A stretch of DNA of 40,974 bases, from assembly GCA_031273265.1 (NCBI GenBank), contig JAISSH010000047.1, positions 1 through 40,974 on the forward strand, in the 5' to 3' direction. A model generated the notes under the pieces. The model saw nothing but the letters and a program-made list of their open reading frames with translations, ran no database searches and had not been told where the DNA came from. This document shows positions 31,940 through 39,386 of this stretch, piece by piece (the first letter of the stretch is position 1; the number at the start of each line of letters is the position of its first letter). The position numbers were made by a program, and so were the translations under genes. This stretch comes from Treponema sp. Its GTDB lineage: Bacteria; Spirochaetota; Spirochaetia; Treponematales; Breznakiellaceae.

Positions 31940-32594
31940 AAAAATATATCCATTATTTATTATTCTCGCCGCTTTTTATAAAAAAAAATTACTGCCGTTA
32001 ATTATTATTATAGCCGCTTTTTCCAAAAGAAATATTCGCCCAATAATTTTTATTTTTGCAGCCGGTTTGCATTTGCTTGTTCTTTTTTTCCTTGCCTTTA
32101 ACACGGATAAAATTGTTCAGGAAGCGGGCGAAAACGCGAGGGTAATGAAGCTTACCGATTTTGACATAGCCCCCCCCCCGCCCGATCCTGAAATACCGCA
32201 GGTTGAGGAAATAGCTGAAACAATGATAGAAACCGATATTCCTCCCGTACAGAATGTCGTGGCGGCGGGAAGCCTTATCGTTCAGGACAATTATCTTCCC
32301 ATGCACCAGCTTTCAAACGCGCCGGAGTTCGACGCCAACGCGATTGCCAACGATCTACTCTACCCGCCGATTGCGCTGCGTTCAGGCATTGAGGGCAGGG
32401 TTATTCTTGAACTTTTCGTTGACCGTACCGGCGTTGTGCAGAGAATTGAAATCAGATATGAAGAGCCAAAGGACAGAGGTTTCGGCGAATCGGCGGTAAG
32501 GGCTTTTACGGGCAGAAAGGGAAAACCGGCTATCGCGAACGGAGAGCCGGTCTCCGCGCGTTACCGCTACCCTGTTACTTTTAAAATTAAATAA
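31929..32594 (+). CDS. tonB: TonB energy-transducing protein
   Basis: The 221-residue protein ends with a TonB C-terminal domain (YPPIALRSGIEGRVILELFV, then ESAVRAFTGRKGKPA and YRYPVTFKI). A Pro-rich linker (APPPPDPEIPQVEE) precedes it. The membrane anchor is RPIIFIFAAGLHLLVLFFLAF. Ahead of the anchor, the 15-residue pattern P-hydrophobic-AAF-basic occurs twice more, so the N-terminus contains three tandem units. The linker is encoded partly by a run of ten Cs. The protein links the ExbB-ExbD motor to the receptor. Its end overlaps the convergent queA gene by 8 bp. Confidence 0.9.
   Translation: MMNEKIYPLFIILAAFYKKKLLPLIIIIAAFSKRNIRPIIFIFAAGLHLLVLFFLAFNTDKIVQEAGENARVMKLTDFDIAPPPPDPEIPQVEEIAETMIETDIPPVQNVVAAGSLIVQDNYLPMHQLSNAPEFDANAIANDLLYPPIALRSGIEGRVILELFVDRTGVVQRIEIRYEEPKDRGFGESAVRAFTGRKGKPAIANGEPVSARYRYPVTFKIK
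31950..32084 (+). repeat. Three tandem 45-bp units in tonB
   Basis: Units 31950-31994, 31995-32039 and 32040-32084 encode PLFIILAAFYKKKLL, PLIIIIAAFSKRNIR and PIIFIFAAGLHLLVL. The first two are the most alike, with shared runs such as GCCGCTTTTT. The third merges into the TonB membrane anchor. Confidence 0.7.
32170..32179 (+). repeat. C10 homopolymer tract in tonB
   Basis: Ten consecutive Cs encode part of APPPP at the start of the linker. A slip of one base would shift the frame ahead of the whole periplasmic part, making this a potential phase-variation site. Confidence 0.7.
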
Positions 32595-33654
32595 TCAACA
32601 TCGCGTCGCCGTAACTAAAAAAACGATAACCTTCGCGGACGGCTTCGGCGTAACTTTCAAGAATCAGTTCCCTGCCCGCAAACGACGACACAAGCATCAG
32701 CAGAGTGGAAAGCGGGGTGTGAAAATTTGTAAAAAGAGCGTCCGCCGCCTTGAATCTGTATCCGGGGTAAATAAATATCGAGGTGCTTTGCCAGCCCCGC
32801 TTTATCCCGTCCTCACAGAACGCGCTTTCAAGGGCGCGCAGGCTTGTTGTTCCCACAGTAATTATTTTGCGTTTTTCCCTCTTTGCTTTTTCAATCAGCG
32901 CGGCGGTTTCTTCAGTAATTAAAAATTCTTCTTTGTGCATGACGTGATCTTCTATTCGCGCGCTTCGCACCGGAAGGAAAGTTCCCAACCCCACGTGCAG
33001 TGTTAAAAACGCGCTCTCGATGCCGCAGGCGGCAAGAGAGTCAAACATCTCCCGCGTAAAATGAAGTCCCGCTGTCGGCGCCGCCGATGAGCCGGTATGT
33101 TTCGCGTAAATCGTCTGATAACGCCGCGCGTCGTCGGGAGTATCCTTGCGCTTTATGTACGGCGGCAGCGGAATATGCCCGTATTTTTCAAGCCACGCGT
33201 CGTCTACCGCCCTGTCAAATTCAAGAATGAGGAATCCCTCTTCGGCGCCGGAAATGATCGCGCTTGCGCGGCGGCATCCTTCGCTGTCAAAAAAAACGTA
33301 TACGCTGCCGGTTTTTTTCCGTCCGGCGCGTTTGGCAAGCGCCTTCCAGATTTTACCTTCGTCGTTTTTCTTTTCCACGAGAAGGAATTCCGTTTCCGCG
33401 CCGGTCTTTTCATTTTTTCCCGCAAGGCGCGCCCTGCGTACTTTTGTATCGTTAAAAACCAGCAGAGGCTTTTTTCCTTCCGGGCTTAAAAAGCGCGCGG
33501 AACTGAGTATTTCCGGCAGCGCGGCAACCGTTGTGTGGGAACGCTCACCTGTTACGCGATCAAGCGTCATAAGGCGGCTCTGTCCGCGCTCATGAACAGG
33601 GTACTGCGCGACAAGGTGTTCGGGAAGATCAAAATTAAAATCGTTTGTTTCCAT
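32587..33654 (-). CDS. queA: S-adenosylmethionine:tRNA ribosyltransferase-isomerase
   Basis: The 355-residue protein is a full-length QueA: it opens DFNFDLPEHLVAQYPVHERGQSRLM, continues with LLVFNDTKVRRARL, and has the GSSAAPTAGLHFT and VGTTSLRALES segments and the TNFHTPLSTLLMLV motif near the end. It transfers the ribosyl part of SAM to preQ1 in tRNA, giving epoxyqueuosine, which QueH (18606) then reduces. It is the last gene after ruvA and ruvB on this strand, 3 bp after the ruvB stop. Confidence 0.97.
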   Translation of the reverse strand: METNDFNFDLPEHLVAQYPVHERGQSRLMTLDRVTGERSHTTVAALPEILSSARFLSPEGKKPLLVFNDTKVRRARLAGKNEKTGAETEFLLVEKKNDEGKIWKALAKRAGRKKTGSVYVFFDSEGCRRASAIISGAEEGFLILEFDRAVDDAWLEKYGHIPLPPYIKRKDTPDDARRYQTIYAKHTGSSAAPTAGLHFTREMFDSLAACGIESAFLTLHVGLGTFLPVRSARIEDHVMHKEEFLITEETAALIEKAKREKRKIITVGTTSLRALESAFCEDGIKRGWQSTSIFIYPGYRFKAADALFTNFHTPLSTLLMLVSSFAGRELILESYAEAVREGYRFFSYGDAMLII

Positions 33655-33657
33655 TTA

Positions 33658-34689
33658 TTAAAAAAGAGAACCTTCGCTGTCGTTAGCCGCAACAGGCGCA
33701 AGTCCCAAATGCCCGTAGGCAAGGCTTGTCACCGTTCTTCCCCTGGGAGTGCGCTGTAAAAGACCGGCTTGAATCAAATACGGCTCATAGTAATCTTCCA
33801 GAGTATCTACAGATTCGCCTATCGTAATGGCAAGGGTTTCCGCTCCCACAGGACCGCCCTTGTACCTTTCAATAATGATTCGCAATATGTCGCGATCCTG
33901 CTTTTCAAGACCGAGTTCGTCAATCTCAAGTTTTTGCAACCCTGTTCGGACAACCGGCAGAGTAACAGAAGTTTCACCCGCATACTGGGCAAAATCGCGT
34001 ATACGTTTCAAAAGCCGGTTCACCACGCGCGGAGTCCCCCTCGATGATTTTGCCAAAAGAGACGCCGCGTCATTTTCAATTTTGATACCCAGAAGCCCCG
34101 CGGAACGGCGCACAATCGCTTCCATATCGCCCTGTTCATAAAATGAAAAACGGCAGGTAATACCGAACCGGCTTACAAGCGGGCTTGATACTCCTCCCGC
34201 TTTTGTTGTCGCCCCAATCAGCGTAAAAGGTTTAATCGCAATCCTTATTGTTCTCGCCATAGGACCCTGACCAACAACCCAGTCAATTCCATAATCCTCC
34301 ATGGCGATATACAACAGTTCTTCGATAGCCGGTTTAAGGCTGTGAATTTCATCAATAAAAAAAACATCGCCTTTTTTCAAGTTGGTTAAAAAGCCGACCA
34401 GATCTTTCGGCTTGTCCAGAGCGGGAGCCGTAGTTTGCACAAAGCCGGCTTCCAGTTCATTCGCCACCACCTGCGCCAGAGTCGTTTTGCCTAACCCGGC
34501 AGGACCGATTAAAAAAAGATGATCGAGGCTTTCGGCGCGCTGTTTGGCGGCGGAAATAAAAACCGAAAGATTTTCCTTCATTGCCTTTTGACCCAAAAAT
34601 TCGCCAAGACTGCGCGGACGCAGAGCCGTGTCGCGCTCGTCGTCGCCTTCAATTTGCTGCGGACGCAGGAGACTTTCTTTTTTTGCCAT
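33658..34689 (-). CDS. ruvB: Holliday junction branch migration ATPase RuvB
   Basis: The 343-residue protein has Walker A GPAGLGKTTLAQ, Walker B FFIDEIHSL, the sensor/arginine region LIGATTKAGGVSSPLVSRFGI (many RuvBs have ATTRAGxLxxPLRDRFG) and the C-terminal winged-helix motif TPRGRTVT. It forms the hexameric motor that drives branch migration with RuvA. Its start codon touches the ruvA stop codon. The T/K and L/V substitutions in the sensor region are conservative and not obviously disabling. Confidence 0.97.
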   Translation of the reverse strand: MAKKESLLRPQQIEGDDERDTALRPRSLGEFLGQKAMKENLSVFISAAKQRAESLDHLFLIGPAGLGKTTLAQVVANELEAGFVQTTAPALDKPKDLVGFLTNLKKGDVFFIDEIHSLKPAIEELLYIAMEDYGIDWVVGQGPMARTIRIAIKPFTLIGATTKAGGVSSPLVSRFGITCRFSFYEQGDMEAIVRRSAGLLGIKIENDAASLLAKSSRGTPRVVNRLLKRIRDFAQYAGETSVTLPVVRTGLQKLEIDELGLEKQDRDILRIIIERYKGGPVGAETLAITIGESVDTLEDYYEPYLIQAGLLQRTPRGRTVTSLAYGHLGLAPVAANDSEGSLF

Positions 34690-35289
34690 TTACGCCCCGC
34701 TTAAAAACACGATAGCTTCTTTGAAAAGGAGTTTCTCTTTTTCAGCGTCCGCGAGATTTGCGCCGCTGTCCCCGACTGAGGCTTGCGCTCTTACAACAGC
34801 GTCCGCGGCGGCGCGCCTGTCGTAACCCATTGCCGCCAGAGCCTCCACAAGGTCATTGTAGGGAGTAGAAACCGTAGGAACTTCCCCATGCTGGACAAGT
34901 TTTCCCTTTAATGAAAGAAGCATTTTTTGCGCGGTTTTTTTACCAAGTCCCGGAACCGCTTCAAGACGGGCAAGGTCTCCGGCTTCCAGCGCGTTTTCAA
35001 GATCATCCTGGCTGATGCCGCCAAGAATTTTCAACGCTCCCTTTGGACCGATACCTTCAACTTTTAACAATTCAAGAAAGGCGGAACGCCGTCTTTCATC
35101 AATAAAACCGAAAAGCTTCATCTGATCTTCCCGGTGGTACAGCCATGTTAAGACCCTGCACTCCCTGTTCAGGAAAAGAGCCTGTATGTCGTTCGCGGGC
35201 ATGGCGATTTCCCATTCAATATCCCCGGAAAGGATAAAAACCGCCTCGACGCCCTTCGCGCTGACAACACCCCGGATACTGTTAAACAT
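34690..35289 (-). CDS. ruvA: Holliday junction-binding protein RuvA
   Basis: The 199-residue form starting at 35289 (MFNSIRGVVSAKGVEAVF) matches the usual RuvA opening; an ATG at 35301 would add four residues. The OB-fold domain is followed by two helix-hairpin-helix motifs (LLKVEGIGPKGALKIL and LEAVPGLGKKTAQKML) and a C-terminal UBA-like domain (DLVEALAAMGYDRRAA) that contacts RuvB. RuvA binds the four-way junction. Because a plus-strand TA module lies upstream, ruvA must have its own promoter; TATAAA 8 nt before the 35301 ATG and a TATAAT inside the TA operator are candidates. Confidence 0.96.
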   Translation of the reverse strand: MFNSIRGVVSAKGVEAVFILSGDIEWEIAMPANDIQALFLNRECRVLTWLYHREDQMKLFGFIDERRRSAFLELLKVEGIGPKGALKILGGISQDDLENALEAGDLARLEAVPGLGKKTAQKMLLSLKGKLVQHGEVPTVSTPYNDLVEALAAMGYDRRAAADAVVRAQASVGDSGANLADAEKEKLLFKEAIVFLSGA

Positions 35290-35343
35290 GGGCTTGAGCA
35301 TACCATTTTTTATAAAAAAAAACGATAAATTTTCCGAATTCCC

Positions 35344-35372
35344 TTGACATCTCTTAAAAATGATATTATAGT
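35344..35372 (+). promoter_or_regulatory. Promoter of the Phd-VapC module
   Basis: A perfect TTGACA (35344-35349) and TATAGT (35367-35372) are 17 nt apart. The -10 lies within the left arm of the large palindrome that follows. A leader of about 30 nt ends in AGGAGG. Confidence 0.7.
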
Positions 35373-35392
35373 TAGACTAGTCAGACTATAAT
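35365..35392 (+). promoter_or_regulatory. 28-bp palindromic operator of the TA module
   Basis: ATTATAGT (35365-35372) and ACTATAAT (35385-35392) flank the centre GACTAGTC (35375-35382). All three blocks fit one dyad, with only the two 2-bp spacers mismatched. The antitoxin probably binds here and represses the module. Confidence 0.75.
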
Positions 35393-35408
35393 TTTTAGGA
35401 GGTAATAT

Positions 35409-35690
35409 ATGACTGTAAACGTCCAAAACAAGACCAAAAGAAAAACAAACTGGCAGTTACAGGAGGCAAAGGCTATGTTCAGTGAAGTCATTAAATCGGC
35501 GGCGTCAGCCCCGCAGATCATCACGGTTCACGGGAAAGAAACGGCGGTTATTCTTTCCATCGCGGAATATAAAAAGCTCGCAAGCCCGCGGTTTACGCTA
35601 TTCGAGTTCATTCAAAATTCCCCTCTGCGCAATCTTGAACTGGAATTACCATCAAGACAGCCGGAAAGCATGAGGGAGGTCGCCCTGTGA
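35409..35690 (+). CDS. Phd/YefM-type antitoxin
   Basis: The 93-residue protein has the Phd/YefM-like N-terminal DNA-binding fold: WQLQEAKAMFSEVIKSAASAPQIITVHGKETAVILSIAEYKKL is the complete family pattern. The C-terminal 35 residues, probably disordered alone, would wrap the toxin. The start is set by AGGAGG. It overlaps the PIN toxin gene by ATGA. It is expected to block the toxin and to repress transcription through the palindrome just upstream. Confidence 0.9.
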   Translation: MTVNVQNKTKRKTNWQLQEAKAMFSEVIKSAASAPQIITVHGKETAVILSIAEYKKLASPRFTLFEFIQNSPLRNLELELPSRQPESMREVAL

Positions 35691-36103
35691 AATACCTTCT
35701 GGATACCAATGTAATATCCGAGATGCAAAAAACAAACTGTAACCAGAATGTAAAGTCATTTACAGAGGAAATAAGCTGGGAAGATATGTTTATTTCCTCT
35801 GTTTCCATGGGGGAGTTGTGTTACGGTATGGAAAGGCTTCCGGCGGGAAAAAAGAAACACGATCTTGCGATCTGGCTCTACACAAAAGTACCGCAGTGGT
35901 TCGACGGGCGCATTATCCCGCTGGATACGGAGGTTCTGCTTGAATGGGGAAAAATCCGCGCCAGAGCGGAAAGAACGCTCCCTGTTGTGGATTCATTGAT
36001 CGCGGCGGCGGCTATCGCCCACCACCTGCTTCTTGTTACCAGAAACACAAAAGACTTTGATGATATAGACGGCATAAATTTAATGAACCCCTGGGAATTT
36101 TAA
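35687..36103 (+). CDS. vapC: VapC-type PIN-domain ribonuclease toxin
   Basis: The 138-residue protein has the four acidic PIN residues: Asp in MKYLLDTNVISE, Glu in SMGELCYGM, Asp in PVVDSLIAAAA and Asp in TRNTKDFDDID. The FitB-like ending (GINLMNPWEF) is typical of the group paired with Phd-type antitoxins. It cleaves specific tRNAs or other RNAs when free of antitoxin. All catalytic residues are intact. The module lies on the plus strand between ruvC and ruvA, and its stop is 7 bp from the convergent ruvC stop. Confidence 0.93.
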   Translation: MKYLLDTNVISEMQKTNCNQNVKSFTEEISWEDMFISSVSMGELCYGMERLPAGKKKHDLAIWLYTKVPQWFDGRIIPLDTEVLLEWGKIRARAERTLPVVDSLIAAAAIAHHLLLVTRNTKDFDDIDGINLMNPWEF

Positions 36104-36110
36104 CCTGAGA

Positions 36111-36632
36111 CTAGGCTTGCGGACTGCCGTCGTGAGCGGCGCAAATAGCGGCTCCAAGGGCGTCCGCGGCATGGTCGGGTTTGGGAACATCATCAAGTTT
36201 CAGAATAATGCGAACCATTTCCTGCACCTGTTTTTTATTCGCGCCCGCGCTTCCCGTTACGCCCTGCTTTATCGCGTTAGGTGTAAATTCGCGCAGGGGA
36301 AGCCCCTTCTCCGCTATTGCCGCGGAAATTACCCCGCGCGCTTCGGCTACAGGTATTGCGCTGGAAACATTTTTCCCGAAGTACAGGGTTTCTATGGCGG
36401 CTTCGGACGGCTTGTATTTTTCAATAATCGCGCGGATTGAAGTGAGAATAAAAAAAAGGCGTTCCGCGCGGGGTCGGTCTGCCTTTGTTTCAATTATGCC
36501 GTGATCGACATATAGAGCTTTTCCGTCTCTGTTGTCGAGTATTCCCCAGCCCGTACCGGCAAGCCCCGGATCAATGCCAATTATCCTCCGGCTTGCGCGA
36601 GAGCTTGCGGCTCCCGTTTTACTCCGCTTCAA
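36111..36632 (-). CDS. ruvC: Holliday junction resolvase RuvC
   Basis: The catalytic Asp (RRIIGIDPGLAGTGWG), Glu (AAIETLYFGKN) and the Asp pair (PKPDHAADALGAAI) of RuvC are present. The TTG at 36632 gives 173 residues, the usual length. The track's ATG at 36689 would add 19 residues read from the end of yebC. The start is uncertain, because AGAAGG is only 2 nt from the TTG and a CGGAGG also lies inside the RRIIG codons. RuvC cuts Holliday junctions moved by RuvAB. It overlaps yebC by 14 bp and is separated from ruvA by the TA module. Confidence 0.93.
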   Translation of the reverse strand: MKRSKTGAASSRASRRIIGIDPGLAGTGWGILDNRDGKALYVDHGIIETKADRPRAERLFFILTSIRAIIEKYKPSEAAIETLYFGKNVSSAIPVAEARGVISAAIAEKGLPLREFTPNAIKQGVTGSAGANKKQVQEMVRIILKLDDVPKPDHAADALGAAICAAHDGSPQA

Positions 36633-37359
36633 AACCTTCTGGAATTGATATGTTTGAGTAGACATTTTGCACGTCGTCGTTTTCCTCAAGTTTATCTACC
36701 AGTTTTAAGGCTTTCGCGGTTCCTTCATTGTCAAGCGAAACTTCCGCTTCCGCGACCATGCTTATTTCCGCGCTCATAGTTTCAAAGCTTTTGGATTGAA
36801 GGGCGTTTAACACGTTTTCAAAATCCTCAGGCGCGCTGGTTACTTCGATAATGCCGTCCGACAGCGAAATGTCTTCCGCGCCGCCTTCAAGCGCCGCTTC
36901 CATTACCTGATCTTCGGTGTATTTTTCGCCGTCCAGCGTAAATACGCCAAGACGTTTGAAAAGCCTTGAAACCGAACCGGTCGTGGCAAGCTGTCCGCCG
37001 GCGCGGGTCAGTATATTGCGGATATCGGCGGCTGCGCGGTTTTTGTTATCCGTTAAAACTTCGATAAAAATCGCGACGCCTCCGGGAGCGTATGCTTCGT
37101 AAACCAGTTCTTCGTAGCTTACGCCCTCAAGCTCGCCGGTTCCCTTTTTAATTGCCCTGTCGATATTGTCTTTGGGCATGTTGGCGGCTCTTGCCTTTAA
37201 AATGGCTGTCCGCAGCCGTGGATTTCCGTCCAGACTTCCGCCGCCCATACGCGCGGCAATGGAAATCTCCTTTATCAACTTTGTAAACATCTGTCCGCGT
37301 TTCGCGTCCGCGGCGCCTTTTGCGTGCTTAATCGTCGCCCATTTGCTGTGACCCGACAT
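36619..37359 (-). CDS. yebC: YebC/PmpR-family protein
   Basis: The ATG at 37359 (MSGHSKWATIKHAKGAADAKRG) is the canonical YebC start, with AAGGAG 5 nt upstream, giving 246 residues. Family blocks such as FTKLIKEISIAARMGG, NPRLRTAILKARAANMPKDNIDRAIKKG and the later ALEGGAEDI are complete. YebC proteins act as transcription regulators and as translation factors relieving polyproline stalling; they are commonly encoded before ruvC. It is the first gene of the ruv operon here and probably drives at least ruvC. Confidence 0.96.
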   Translation of the reverse strand: MSGHSKWATIKHAKGAADAKRGQMFTKLIKEISIAARMGGGSLDGNPRLRTAILKARAANMPKDNIDRAIKKGTGELEGVSYEELVYEAYAPGGVAIFIEVLTDNKNRAAADIRNILTRAGGQLATTGSVSRLFKRLGVFTLDGEKYTEDQVMEAALEGGAEDISLSDGIIEVTSAPEDFENVLNALQSKSFETMSAEISMVAEAEVSLDNEGTAKALKLVDKLEENDDVQNVYSNISIPEGFEAE

Positions 37360-37464
37360 GATCACTCCTTAAATTAAGATGAAGTAATATCTTTATTCCG
37401 GTAAAACCAGATTATCCCTATTGAAAACAGTATATATAAAACCTTAAAATATGTCGAGACCTAT

Positions 37465-38562
37465 ATGAGTGAAAATGATGAAAATTTGTTCCCCGCCGGA
37501 AACCCGCTGGTAATCGCGGAATTGGGGACATCCCATAATGGGGACATAGCAAAAGCAAGGGAAATGAGTCGCGCCGCCATTGAAGCCGGGGCGGATTGTA
37601 TCAAATTTCAGATGGTCTTCGCCGACGAGATACTTGCTCCAAACACAGGGGAAGTAGCCCTGCCGACAGGGAATATCAGGCTCTACGACAGGTTTAAGGA
37701 GTTGGAAACACCGCCCGAATTCTACGCCGAAATCAAGGAATATGTTGAATCCATGGGGAAGTTGTTCCTCTGTACCCCATTCGGCATGAAAAGCGCCTCT
37801 ATTTTGCGCGAAATGAGACCGAAATTTGTAAAAATTGCCTCTCCAGAGCTGAATTATACAGGTCTGCTTGAAGAAATCGCCTCATGGAAGCTTCCGGTTT
37901 TGCTCTCTTCGGGCGTTTCACGTCTTTGCGACATTGAGGAAGCGGTCTCTATCCTGAAACCGCAAACAAGCGTCTGCCTTTTGCACTGCGTTACCAGCTA
38001 CCCCGCGCCCGCGACCGATTACAATTTGAGGGTACTGCCAAATCTTTCGGCGATTTTTGGAATTCCCGTTGGCGTAAGCGACCACAGCGCCGAACCCGAA
38101 CTGATCCCGGCGCTGGCAGTCTGCATGGGCGCGTCCGTAATTGAAAAGCACTTCTGCCTCTCCAGAACCGATTCCGGTCTTGACGACCCAATAGCCCTGC
38201 CGCCGGAAGAATTTTCACAAATGGTAAAAGCCGTCCGCGCCGCCGTTGAAGAAGGACCGCAGGAAACCCTTGAGTTTTTCCGGCATGAAAAAGGGGACGC
38301 CCTTATTGATCAAATACTCGGCAGCGGCGTAAAAGAACTGGCTCCTTCGGAAAAAGCCAATTACGGCTTAACAAACCGCTCCATTCACGCGCTGAGGGAT
38401 ATTCAAAAAGGCGAAACAATTAAAAGAAGCGATTACGCGGTTTTAAGAACAGAAAAAAAACTGCGCCCCGGACTTGAGCCGCGCTGGGAAACCGCCATCG
38501 AAGGCAAAATTGCGCGTAACTTTATTCCCGCCGGAGAGGGGATAAGGTTCGAGGATGTGTGA
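37465..38562 (+). CDS. NeuB-family sialic/pseudaminic acid synthase
   Basis: The 365-residue protein has the NeuB TIM barrel (VIAELGTSHNGDIAKAREM, ADCIKFQMVF, CTPFGMKSA, VKIASPELNY, HCVTSYPAP, VSDHS and ASVIEKHFCLSR). A C-terminal SAF/antifreeze-like domain follows (about 300-365; RSIHALRDIQKGETI). It condenses a hexosamine-derived sugar with phosphoenolpyruvate to make a nonulosonic acid. In spirochaetes such sugars may decorate flagella or surface glycans; this link is inference. It stands alone, without other nonulosonate genes in view. A -35/-10 pair (TTATCC, 17 nt, TATAAA) lies upstream, but the ribosome-binding site is weak. Confidence 0.92.
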   Translation: MSENDENLFPAGNPLVIAELGTSHNGDIAKAREMSRAAIEAGADCIKFQMVFADEILAPNTGEVALPTGNIRLYDRFKELETPPEFYAEIKEYVESMGKLFLCTPFGMKSASILREMRPKFVKIASPELNYTGLLEEIASWKLPVLLSSGVSRLCDIEEAVSILKPQTSVCLLHCVTSYPAPATDYNLRVLPNLSAIFGIPVGVSDHSAEPELIPALAVCMGASVIEKHFCLSRTDSGLDDPIALPPEEFSQMVKAVRAAVEEGPQETLEFFRHEKGDALIDQILGSGVKELAPSEKANYGLTNRSIHALRDIQKGETIKRSDYAVLRTEKKLRPGLEPRWETAIEGKIARNFIPAGEGIRFEDV

Positions 38563-38586
38563 TTAACAACTCCAGTTGTATACGGA

Positions 38587-38883
38587 CTAGGTGCAGTACC
38601 GTTTAACATCTACCTTCCCCTCTGCGGAAACTTTCACTCCCTCAGCGCGAAGGAGTTTTATCTGCAGAGCCCTGCCCTCGCCTTCAAGCGCGATGCGTCC
38701 GTCAGAGCGGATTATCCTGTGCCAGGGAAGCGCGTATTTTTCAGACATGGAATGGAGTACCCTTACGGTCTGACGCGCGCCGTTGGGAAGTCCGGCTTTC
38801 GCGGCAATATCGCGGTAGCTGGAAACTTTACCGCGCGGGACGGCGAGAATCTGTTCAATTATTTTTTGGGTGGTTTCGGTCAC
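38587..38883 (-). CDS. Alkyltransferase-like (ATL) protein
   Basis: The 98-residue protein is the DNA-binding half of an O6-alkylguanine alkyltransferase: GKVSSYRDIAAKAGLPNGARQTVRVLHSM and PWHRIIRSDGRIAL. The reactive Cys of the PCHR motif is Trp here (PWHR), so it cannot transfer alkyl groups. ATL proteins instead bind O6-alkylguanine and flag it for nucleotide excision repair. It overlaps the ilvH stop (ATGA) and is the last gene of that operon. It converges with the NeuB-like gene. Confidence 0.93.
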   Translation of the reverse strand: MTETTQKIIEQILAVPRGKVSSYRDIAAKAGLPNGARQTVRVLHSMSEKYALPWHRIIRSDGRIALEGEGRALQIKLLRAEGVKVSAEGKVDVKRYCT

Positions 38884-39386
38884 TGTGACTGCGCGACAGA
38901 CAAGACGTTTGTGTTTCTTTCCAGAGCCACAAGACCGGTGCGGGCAAGTTCGAGTATGCCGTAGGGACGAAGCAGAAGCAAAAGTCCGTTGAGTTTTTCA
39001 AGATTGCCGGTGGCTTCTATCGTGATGGTTGAGGGTGAAACATCGACAATACGCGCGCGGAAAATTCCCGCGATTTCCAGAACGGCGGGACGGTTTTTTT
39101 CGTCCGCGCCGATTTTTACCAGTACTATTTCACGGCGCAGACACGAAGAAGGCTCCAGTTCGCGCACGGCAATTACATCGACAAGTTTGATCAGCTGTTT
39201 GATGATCTGTTCCAGTACCCGTTCATTTCCGCTTACCGCAATGGTCATTCTGGAAATGGACGGGTCTTCTGTTTCGCCGACTGTCAGGCTGTCTATGTTA
39301 AAACCGCGGCGGCTGAAAAGACCGGATACCCTGCTCAGAGTTCCGGCTCTGTTTTCAACCAATGCCGCAACTATGTGCTGTTTCAC
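38880..39386 (-). CDS. ilvH: Acetolactate synthase small (regulatory) subunit
   Basis: The 168-residue protein starts at GTG, overlapping the upstream stop (GTGA). The ACT domain is VAALVENRAGTLSRVSGLFSRRGFNIDSLTVGETEDPSISRMTI, and the C-terminal domain includes LVKIGADEKNRPAVLEIAGIF and FGILELARTG-type YGILELARTGLVAL. It activates the catalytic subunit and confers valine feedback in branched-chain amino-acid synthesis. The large subunit gene is not in the window, which is unusual since the two are normally adjacent. Confidence 0.95.
   Translation of the reverse strand: MKQHIVAALVENRAGTLSRVSGLFSRRGFNIDSLTVGETEDPSISRMTIAVSGNERVLEQIIKQLIKLVDVIAVRELEPSSCLRREIVLVKIGADEKNRPAVLEIAGIFRARIVDVSPSTITIEATGNLEKLNGLLLLLRPYGILELARTGLVALERNTNVLSVAQSQ

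Noticed and set aside
33097-33595. Overlapping plus-strand ORFs of 130 and 149 residues in queA
   Set aside because: They are antisense to a complete queA and are rich in Arg, Phe and Ser as expected for shadow frames.
38563-38586. ACAACT-CC-AGTTGT hairpin between the NeuB-like and ATL genes considered as a terminator
   Set aside because: The loop is only 2 nt and no T-run follows on either strand.
38587-38883. Active O6-methylguanine methyltransferase
   Set aside because: The reactive Cys of PCHR is Trp (PWHR), so it is an ATL protein instead.
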